Source: Campylobacteraceae bacterium (GTDB taxonomy: Bacteria > Campylobacterota > Campylobacteria > Campylobacterales > Sulfurovaceae). Taken from it: 11,754 nucleotides of DNA. Below are positions 6,943 to 11,754 of the stretch, piece by piece (the stretch's first letter is position 1; every line of letters begins with the position of its first letter). Position numbers and translations under genes: made by a program. Below the pieces are notes generated by a model. It did no database searches and had not been told where the DNA came from. It saw nothing but the letters and a program-made list of their open reading frames with translations. The DNA is taken from contig JALSPE010000077.1 of assembly GCA_026986085.1 (NCBI GenBank), forward strand, positions 1 through 11,754. The letters run 5' to 3'.

Positions 6943-8211
6943 TTATACCTCATTACCATTTTTCATTATATCTAATCCAAATTTGGCTCTAAGTTGGGTA
7001 ATAGCTTTATCTAAGTTTTTTTGGGTTTTATCATCTTTGTAGTCAATTAAAGAGGGGGTGTGATTACTCTTATCTTGAAAGTTTGATACACTAATAGATA
7101 ATTTTACAACACCTTTTCTCTCTTGCCAAATTTTCGACAGTAGTTCTATAAGATGCTTTTTAAATAGTTGCTCACTAAAATCTCTATCTGTTTTTATACC
7201 ATCTTTTACTTTTGAGCCATCATTAAAGTTGAGTTTTATATCAAATCTTGCAGGGTTTACATTGGCCTTGTTTACCATATAGGCTATATGTCTTGCCATA
7301 ATCACAACTCGTCTTTTAATTTCACTATAATCATATATTGCATCAAAAGTTCTACCCAAACCTATAGATTTTTTTGGCTCTTTTGTTTTTATCTCTCCAA
7401 AATTATTTTTGCATATCTTGTTGTAAAGCTCAATACCTGGCTTTTTCCATCTATACAACAACTCCTTGGATTTGCAAATATCTCCAAGTTTACTTATGCC
7501 ATATTGATGTAACTTTTTACTAAAACTTTTACCAATACCAGGGAAGCTCTCTATTGGCATATCTTTTATAAACTCTTTTTGCTCTTGAACTAAAAAAACT
7601 CCATAAGGCTTAGCGTAATTTGTTGCAAGTTTTGCTATATACTTAGAATCTGCAATACCTATAGATACAGGTATTTTAAACTTTTTATAAATTCTATCTT
7701 GTAACTCTTTTGCAAAAGATATTGCATCTTTTTTCTCTACCCAGCCACTTAAATCGCCAAAAAACTCATCTATACTATACTGCTCTACCTTTGGGATTGA
7801 GCGTTTAATCTCAATATATATAGCTTTAGATAATTTGTGATAAAGTGGATAGTTAGATGGAACAACAGTTAAATTTGGGCATATACTCAAAGCGTGTGCA
7901 ATTGGCATTGCTGTCTTTACACCACACTCTCTTGCTTCATAACTAGCTGTTGTTATAATGCCTCTTATCTTCTCTACTCCATCTATTTTATCTATAAAAT
8001 AGTTCTCAAATGTTCTTTTAAAATCACTATGAAAAACAGGATTTACAAATGCACCAGAATTTATATTAATAAGTTTTATATTTTCTCTTTTTTTACTAAA
8101 AATCTCTAAATTAGAACGACTACCAACAGCACAAGCAATACCTAAAAGTTTAGGTTCTATTGTCCTCTCTGCCGAGATAAAAAATGAGTCTATATCTATA
8201 TGAATAAACAC
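6943..8211 (-). CDS. dinB: Y-family DNA polymerase (DinB/Pol IV-like)
   Basis: The 422-residue translesion polymerase has metal-binding aspartates D6 and D8 in HIDID, TASYEAR (88-94) with the nucleotide-contacting Tyr/Arg pair, and SIDEF with D148/E149. SIGIADSKYIAKLATNYAKP (183-202) and a helix-hairpin-helix FPGIGKS segment follow, then a little-finger domain. About 45 extra residues (roughly 31-80) separate the first palm strand from the TASYEAR strand, compared with E. coli Pol IV. From memory, similar insertions occur in other Campylobacterota homologues. The start is GTG (8209-8211), the only start that keeps the MFIHIDID N-terminus. It lies one base after the stop of the nucleotidase gene, so expression is almost certainly coupled. 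The gene converges on the membrane protein gene with 13 bp between stops. Confidence 0.93.
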   Translation of the reverse strand: MFIHIDIDSFFISAERTIEPKLLGIACAVGSRSNLEIFSKKRENIKLININSGAFVNPVFHSDFKRTFENYFIDKIDGVEKIRGIITTASYEARECGVKTAMPIAHALSICPNLTVVPSNYPLYHKLSKAIYIEIKRSIPKVEQYSIDEFFGDLSGWVEKKDAISFAKELQDRIYKKFKIPVSIGIADSKYIAKLATNYAKPYGVFLVQEQKEFIKDMPIESFPGIGKSFSKKLHQYGISKLGDICKSKELLYRWKKPGIELYNKICKNNFGEIKTKEPKKSIGLGRTFDAIYDYSEIKRRVVIMARHIAYMVNKANVNPARFDIKLNFNDGSKVKDGIKTDRDFSEQLFKKHLIELLSKIWQERKGVVKLSISVSNFQDKSNHTPSLIDYKDDKTQKNLDKAITQLRAKFGLDIMKNGNEV

Positions 8212-8212
8212 T

Positions 8213-9166
8213 TTAACTCTTTAGAGCTGAATCGGACTTATATGGAACTTTAGCAGAGGGTATAAAGTTTGATGCCCCATCTAAATGAATATCTTGGTCA
8301 TCAAAAAATATATGCGCCTTAAAGGCTCTTAAAATTTTAGATTTATCTAAACCACCCAAAAAAAAGACTTCATCTACATAGACACCCCAAGCTCTAAGTG
8401 TTTTAATTACTCTCATCTCTGCTGGTGCACTTCTTGCTGTTACAATTGCAACTCTAATTGGAGAATACTCTACGCTAAATGGCAATCTATCTTGCAACCT
8501 TGAGAGCTTTCTTAAAAGTTGAGCATAAGGTCCCTCTCCCATAGGGATATTTCGTTTGCTATTCTCGTTTTCATAAAAACTATCCAACCCCTTTGCTTTA
8601 TAGACAATTTCGCTTTGTTCATCAAAAATAACCGCATCTCCATCAAAAGCAATTCTAACTTGACCTTTGGGAATCTTCTCTATCTCCTTTGGTGGCTCTT
8701 TAAGCAAGGCGACTGCACAAGAGTTGTTATCTCTTACTCTTTGAGCATCTTCTGGGTTTGTTGTTAAAAATAGATCAACACTAAAAGCCTCTAAATAGCT
8801 AGTTACCGACTCCCCTCCAGTAAAAGCGTGTCTTGTAATGCTAAGCCCTCTATCTCTTATATTGTTAAAAACCCTCATGCCAGTCTCTGGACTATTGCGA
8901 GACATTACAACTACCTCTACAAGAGGAGAACTATTATCGTTACTTCTGTATCTGTTTAAATCTAGCAGGGCTTTAACAAGTGGCATACCTGTGCCATCAC
9001 CTAGCGCTTCATCCTCTCTTTGTAACATAAAATCTCTATACTCTCTAATAGCACTATCTCTATCTTGCTCCAATTTATCTCTAAAAACCTTATCGGCTTC
9101 ACTTAAATCAAATAGAGCAGTTGCAGAGATACCAATTACAAGCGTGTCAGATAAATCTATACTCAT
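8213..9166 (-). CDS. cytosolic-type 5'-nucleotidase
   Basis: The 317-residue protein matches the 5'-nucleotidase family related to eukaryotic cytosolic NT5C1, which dephosphorylates nucleoside 5'-monophosphates. HAD-like elements are present: IAFDGDAVIF (172-181) with catalytic-type Asp residues, VTARSAPAEMR (242-252), FFLGGLDKSKIL (268-279) with the conserved Lys, and FFDDQDIH (287-294) with the acidic metal ligands. N-terminal family features include VIGISATALFDL (10-21) and HAFTGGES (113-120). No signal peptide is seen. AAGGAG (9171-9176 on this strand) lies 4 nt before the ATG. It follows the racemase by 18 bp and precedes the polymerase by 1 bp. The three genes form one transcription unit, although no shared pathway is obvious. 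Confidence 0.92.
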   Translation of the reverse strand: MSIDLSDTLVIGISATALFDLSEADKVFRDKLEQDRDSAIREYRDFMLQREDEALGDGTGMPLVKALLDLNRYRSNDNSSPLVEVVVMSRNSPETGMRVFNNIRDRGLSITRHAFTGGESVTSYLEAFSVDLFLTTNPEDAQRVRDNNSCAVALLKEPPKEIEKIPKGQVRIAFDGDAVIFDEQSEIVYKAKGLDSFYENENSKRNIPMGEGPYAQLLRKLSRLQDRLPFSVEYSPIRVAIVTARSAPAEMRVIKTLRAWGVYVDEVFFLGGLDKSKILRAFKAHIFFDDQDIHLDGASNFIPSAKVPYKSDSALKS

Positions 9167-9184
9167 TCTACTCCTTCATTTTAC

Positions 9185-9880
9185 TTATTTTTGCAATGCA
9201 TAATCTACGGCCGCTTTTGCATGAATAGCAGTTGTGTCATATAGCTTAACTTTCGTATCATTTTGTTTTACTAGCAATCCAATCTCTGTGCAACCCAAAA
9301 TTATACCCTCTGCACCTCTTTTAGCCAAATCATCTATAACTCTTAAATACTCTTGTTTCGAGCTATCTTTGCAGTTACCAAGACAAAGCTCATCATAAAT
9401 TACCTTGTGAACCAACTCTCTATCTTCTCTAGCAGGTGTTAAAACTTCTAAGTTAAACTTCTCTTGTAATCTACTTTTGTAGAAATCTTGCTCCATTGTA
9501 AAAGCTGTGCCAAGTAATCCAACCTTTTTGATACCATCTTTAATCAACTCTTTAGCCGTCGCATCAGCAATATGAACTATTGGAATATCTGCAACACTCT
9601 CAATTTGTGGTGCAACTTTGTGCATTGTATTGGTGCAAATTACTAAAAAATCTGCTCCTGCACTCTTGATATTTTGTGCATACTCAGCTAAAATTTTACC
9701 CAACTTATCCCAATCTCCACTATGCTGAAGCCTCTCAATCTCTTCAAAATCAACGCTATACATTGCAACCTTAGCCGAATGCAAAGAGCCAAGCCTTTTT
9801 TGCACCTCTTTATTTATAATTTCATAATATAATGCAGTGCTCTCCCAACTCATACCACCGAGCAATCCTATTGTTTTCAT
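9185..9880 (-). CDS. aspartate/glutamate-type amino acid racemase (YgeA-like)
   Basis: The 231-residue protein belongs to the PLP-independent Asp/Glu racemase superfamily. IGLLGGMSWEST (4-15) starts the first half. The two catalytic cysteines are C82 in CTNTMH (82-87) and C197 in GCTE (196-199), so both thiols of the two-base mechanism are present. The length and the GGMSWEST start match the YgeA/RacD group and not glutamate racemase MurI. The substrate could be aspartate or a broader set such as homoserine, as for E. coli YgeA; sequence alone does not decide. AAAGAGG (9888-9894 on this strand) lies 7 nt before the ATG. It is the first gene of the minus-strand operon, behind an extended -10 promoter. 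Confidence 0.9.
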   Translation of the reverse strand: MKTIGLLGGMSWESTALYYEIINKEVQKRLGSLHSAKVAMYSVDFEEIERLQHSGDWDKLGKILAEYAQNIKSAGADFLVICTNTMHKVAPQIESVADIPIVHIADATAKELIKDGIKKVGLLGTAFTMEQDFYKSRLQEKFNLEVLTPAREDRELVHKVIYDELCLGNCKDSSKQEYLRVIDDLAKRGAEGIILGCTEIGLLVKQNDTKVKLYDTTAIHAKAAVDYALQK

Positions 9881-9939
9881 AATTTAGCCTCTTTAATATT
9901 TATAAATTAAGATAAAAATATAACTCCTTATTTTAACAA

Positions 9940-9948
9940 ATTATAACA
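9940..9948 (-). promoter_or_regulatory. extended -10 promoter of the racemase-nucleotidase-dinB operon
   Basis: On the minus strand this reads TGTTATAAT, a perfect extended -10 box. It predicts a start near 9933 and a leader of about 52 nt before the racemase ATG. No consensus -35 is present. An AAGGAG-like stretch within the leader (near 9924-9930) has no start codon after it at useful distance. Confidence 0.65.
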
Positions 9949-10003
9949 TATCTATTCTGTATAAGTTTTATCTTTTTAAAAAGTAAGATTGCAAATGTAG
10001 TTT

Positions 10004-10870
10004 CTATTTAGGTATTTTATCCCATATCTCGATATCATCAATCCATTGATATTTAGGATTTGCATTTCCATATATTTGAGTCAAAATAATAAAATCTATA
10101 GGTTTAGCATTACGAGTGGTTGGTCCGTGATGGTCGCCTACTATCTCTCCATTTACTTTCCATAATGCTCTTCCATCATTACCTTCACTCCAATGCCAAT
10201 AAAATTCCGTTAAAAACCATCTGTTTTTTGGAACAGGAATAGTTCTGTTTTTAATTTCCCAAATTGGATTTGAAGGATTTTTGTCGCCTTGCCAAACCCA
10301 ATATGGAGTTCCATCATCGTCTGTATATATAAATGCTATTAAGCGAAAGCCCTGATTGTCTGCATAGCCTTTAGTCTTATATTCAAAAAATGTTCTCCAC
10401 ATATTTGGTTGAATTAAACTTTTACTATCTAGCTTAATCCAATACCTAATATACAAATCTTTTGTTCCCTCTTTTATATTTAAAATTTCATATGGACACT
10501 GTGTATCGCCACGAAATTCATAATTCTCTTTTTGAAAAAGAGCAGTCGTATAATCTCCATTATGACCAACAACTCTTTGAAGTTTAGAAAATACAGCTTC
10601 ATGATTATCATCAGAAATATAGTGCAACCCACTACTGCTTGAACCTAAAATATCTATTGGCCAACTAAAACCACTTTTTTTATCTCTTCCTTTTATATAT
10701 CTATAATCTTCATTATCTACATAAGCTCTATTATCAATATAAACTCCACTCTCAAACCCAGATTTAAACAATAGCTTAGCTTCTGATGAGGTTTCATTTG
10801 TTGATTCATTTTTACAAGAAGTAGTTAAGAAAATTGCTCCAATTATTGTAATTAATAATATATTTTTCAT
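10004..10870 (-). CDS. secreted lipoprotein with polysaccharide-lyase-like jelly-roll domain
   Basis: The 288-residue protein has a lipoprotein signal: MKN, a hydrophobic stretch (4-15) and LTTSC with the modifiable cysteine C19, then a polar KNESTNE linker. The rest looks like a concanavalin A-type beta-sandwich of the heparin-lyase-like polysaccharide lyases. Landmarks are GDYTTALF (105-112), YIRYWIKLDS (about 139-148), FFEYKTKG, a VPKNRWFLTEFYWHWSEG strand pair, a WKVNGEIVGDHHGP turn, and a terminal YQWIDDIEIWDKIP strand. It probably acts outside the cell on a glycan, but I cannot assign catalytic residues or a substrate. GAGGG (10876-10880 on this strand) sits 5 nt before the ATG. The Ser-Cys-Lys-Asn style of lipobox is common in Bacteroidota, so transfer from that phylum is possible. 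It is separated from the racemase by 123 bp that include that gene's promoter. Confidence 0.75.
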   Translation of the reverse strand: MKNILLITIIGAIFLTTSCKNESTNETSSEAKLLFKSGFESGVYIDNRAYVDNEDYRYIKGRDKKSGFSWPIDILGSSSSGLHYISDDNHEAVFSKLQRVVGHNGDYTTALFQKENYEFRGDTQCPYEILNIKEGTKDLYIRYWIKLDSKSLIQPNMWRTFFEYKTKGYADNQGFRLIAFIYTDDDGTPYWVWQGDKNPSNPIWEIKNRTIPVPKNRWFLTEFYWHWSEGNDGRALWKVNGEIVGDHHGPTTRNAKPIDFIILTQIYGNANPKYQWIDDIEIWDKIPK

Positions 10871-11104
10871 TTTTACCCTCTTTTGTTATGTCTAATAAAA
10901 TATATGCATATAATTAATAACACATAGTGCTTTAATTCTTTTTGTTATAAATTAGAGCATATCTAAACTTTAATTTATTATATCATATTTTAATCTTTAC
11001 TTTAAGTTGCTATTAAGATATAGAAGAAAAAGGATACGCGAATTCATTTGAGGTAAACAAGTTTAAACTCTAGTAGTAAGTTCAAATAGTCATGAATGAA
11101 TATT

Positions 11105-11140
11105 ATATGAAATAAGTTTTTTAGCTCATATAACTTATTT
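11105..11140. repeat. two interleaved inverted repeats
   Basis: ATATGA (11105-11110) is complementary to TCATAT (11126-11131). AAATAAGTT (11110-11118) is complementary to AACTTATTT (11132-11140). The order a-b-a'-b' permits alternative hairpins or a pseudoknot. Both stems are almost all A-U pairs, so stability is modest. Confidence 0.5.
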
Positions 11141-11161
11141 TATTGAAGCTTTTAAACATCT

Positions 11162-11208
11162 AAAAGAGAGATTAGAAAAAAGATGTATATCTAGACAATC
11201 TCTTTTTT
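11162..11208. repeat. 12 bp inverted repeat upstream of the leader promoter
   Basis: AAAAGAGAGATT (11162-11173) pairs with AATCTCTTTTTT (11197-11208) with one G-U wobble. The loop contains a second small hairpin, AGAT-GTAT-ATCT (11181-11192). The T tract in the 3' arm makes it terminator-like, and the reverse strand also ends in Ts, so it may insulate the two flanking units. It ends 14 bp before the TACAAT box and could also bind a regulator. Confidence 0.5.
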
Positions 11209-11222
11209 AAATATAATTTCGC

Positions 11223-11228
11223 TACAAT
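11223..11228 (+). promoter_or_regulatory. -10 box (TACAAT) for the leader peptide-MFS unit
   Basis: TACAAT follows a T-tract-rich upstream stretch (11201-11218) as in Campylobacterota promoters. Transcription would begin near 11235, about 24 nt before the leader ATG. TATAAT at 11212-11217 is an alternative. Confidence 0.5.
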
Positions 11229-11258
11229 TTAGCTGTAAAAAAATTTTAGGAGTATATT

Positions 11259-11405
11259 ATGCAGTTAGAATCGTCAAGCTGTTGTTGTGTTCAGTCGCAT
11301 TGCCAAATGGCCACCTTAGAGTCTATGTTATTATCTACAATCTCTTCTATTATCTATATTAATTGGTATAAACTCCCTTATTTTAGACCTTTTTTTAATA
11401 ATTAA
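11259..11405 (+). CDS. 48-residue Cys-cluster leader peptide upstream of an MFS gene
   Basis: This short ORF has an excellent ribosome site: AGGAG (11248-11252), 6 nt before the ATG. The peptide begins MQLESSS and then has three consecutive cysteines (C8-C10) and H14-C15, spelling CCCVQSHC (8-15). A hydrophobic stretch follows (about 24-36), and it ends LPYFRPFFNN before TAA. The first 21 codons are 46% G+C and use TCG, GCC and ACC, while the remaining 27 are about 21%, so the front is unusually constrained. It lies 158 bp before an MFS transporter gene. Known precedents for this layout are Cys-codon attenuators and metal-sensing uORFs with Cys motifs (CutF/CruR type) in other bacteria. I infer a cis-acting sensor of cysteine or a thiophilic metal such as copper. 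It could instead be a small functional membrane or metal-binding protein. Confidence 0.7.
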   Translation: MQLESSSCCCVQSHCQMATLESMLLSTISSIIYINWYKLPYFRPFFNN

Positions 11406-11430
11406 TTTTTTATTGTTTGTTTAATTTTTT

Positions 11431-11489
11431 GTTGATGGTAAATCAACTATTAGGATAGCTCTACCATTTTTATAGCTATACAGTTGGTT
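11431..11489 (+). promoter_or_regulatory. possible mutually exclusive RNA hairpins after the leader peptide
   Basis: Hairpin A is GTTGAT (11431-11436) with ATCAAC (11442-11447), loop GGTAA. Its 3' arm, as AATCAACT (11441-11448), can instead pair with AGTTGGTT (11482-11489) with one wobble. That pairing would enclose hairpin B, ATAGCT (11455-11460) with AGCTAT (11474-11479). The two pairings of 11441-11448 exclude each other, as in attenuators. The structures are read by eye, without energies. Confidence 0.45.
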
Positions 11490-11504
11490 TTATTATCTGT
11501 TTGT

Positions 11505-11538
11505 CTTAAAGCTAACAGTCTAAGCCTTTAGCTTTAAG
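11505..11538 (+). promoter_or_regulatory. 9 bp hairpin shortly before the MFS start
   Basis: CTTAAAGCT (11505-11513) pairs perfectly with AGCTTTAAG (11530-11538) across a 16 nt loop. The downstream bases are U-rich but broken (CTTTATTATTGTT), so it may be a weak conditional terminator or simply a structured leader. It ends 13 nt before the AAGG of the MFS gene. Confidence 0.5.
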
Positions 11539-11563
11539 CTTTATTATTGTTAAGGTAAAAATT

Positions 11564-11754
11564 ATGAGTAAATTTGAGTTATTACGAAATATAAAACTAC
11601 TATTTTGGTATAAAATATTTGGTTCTATGATATTTTTAGGTCCAGTATTTATACTATTTTTGCAAGAGAAGTTCTCTTTGAGTGAGGCAATTTTATTGCA
11701 ATCTATCTTTGCAGTCTCTACAGGGATTTTTGAAGTTCCAGCAGGTGTATTTGC
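11564..11754 (+). CDS. MFS transporter, N-terminal part (cut by window end)
   Basis: Sixty-three codons are visible before the sequence ends. The translation begins MSKFELLRNIKLLFWYKIFG, enters a first membrane helix, has a short acidic loop (EKFSLSE), and a second helix ending IFEVPAGVF. That is the start of the Major Facilitator motif A region, which usually continues A-D-xx-G-R/K. The substrate cannot be inferred from this piece; export of a drug, metal complex or amino acid are all possible. AAGG (11552-11555) lies 8 nt before the ATG. The Cys-cluster leader peptide and hairpins upstream suggest that expression is tuned by cysteine or a thiophilic metal. Confidence 0.85.
   Translation, partial: MSKFELLRNIKLLFWYKIFGSMIFLGPVFILFLQEKFSLSEAILLQSIFAVSTGIFEVPAGVF

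Larger units (their letters stand above)
10871..11258. other. 388 bp intergenic region with inverted repeats
   Basis: The region lies between the divergent lipoprotein and leader-peptide genes. It contains a degenerate copy of the ligA-terminator hairpin (11032-11053), interleaved AT-only inverted repeats (11105-11140), a 12 bp inverted repeat (11162-11208), and the promoter at 11223-11228. The lipoprotein promoter should lie near 10890-10940 on the minus strand, but no -10 box stands out. Frames longer than about 16 codons with a ribosome site were not found, and no known RNA was recognised. Confidence 0.55.

Noticed and set aside
9968..9990. Palindrome CTTTTTAAAAAG between the lipoprotein and racemase genes
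   Set aside because: It is AT-only, without a stable stem followed by a U tract. I do not call it a terminator.
11432..11446. FNR/CRP-like site TTGAT...ATCAA
   Set aside because: The spacer is 5 nt where FNR needs 4, and it lies well downstream of the promoter. A role as an RNA hairpin fits better.
1..11754. CRISPR arrays, tRNA/rRNA genes, insertion sequences
   Set aside because: No regularly spaced direct repeats, cloverleaf genes, transposase frames or IS-like terminal repeats were seen on either strand.

Overview
The window is about 70% A+T. It uses AGA-type arginine codons, AAGGAG/GGAGG ribosome sites, and TATAAT -10 boxes with T-rich upstream DNA instead of clear -35 boxes. With the character of the ligase, Y-family polymerase and 5'-nucleotidase, this suggests a Campylobacterota (epsilonproteobacterial) chromosome of the Arcobacter/Sulfurimonas/Sulfurovum kind. 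That assignment is inferred from composition and protein character, not from a search.

Left part (1-2713, + strand): the end of an unidentified gene, a SanA/YdcF-type membrane-anchored DUF218 protein, and 25 bp later NAD-dependent DNA ligase LigA. A hairpin terminator follows in a 303 bp gap (2714-3016).

Middle (3017-6929, + strand): a three-helix membrane protein of unknown function, then a tight operon with its own extended -10 promoter. The operon encodes a radical SAM/SPASM enzyme (609 aa, TTG start), a 132-residue protein ending in 17 consecutive asparagines plus Gly-Asn-Asn-Asn-Gly, and a two-helix membrane protein resembling the GIDE/BAM domain of MUL1-type proteins. Both junctions are 8 bp stop/start overlaps. 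The layout looks like a peptide-maturation (RiPP-like) cassette whose substrate is the Asn-tailed protein. I do not recognise it as a described system, and it is the best candidate for something new here.

Right-middle (6943-9880, - strand): an operon read right to left: aspartate/glutamate-type racemase, cytosolic-type 5'-nucleotidase, and a DinB-like Y-family DNA polymerase with a GTG start. An extended -10 promoter lies before the racemase. Further right on the same strand is a lipoprotein with a polysaccharide-lyase-like jelly-roll domain (10004-10870).

Right end (10871-11754): a 388 bp gap rich in inverted repeats, then a + strand unit: promoter, a 48-codon Cys-cluster peptide with a strong ribosome site, a structured spacer with competing hairpins, and the start of an MFS transporter cut by the window edge. 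This resembles a leader-peptide (attenuator or uORF) control region sensing cysteine or a thiophilic metal, which is the second most interesting element.
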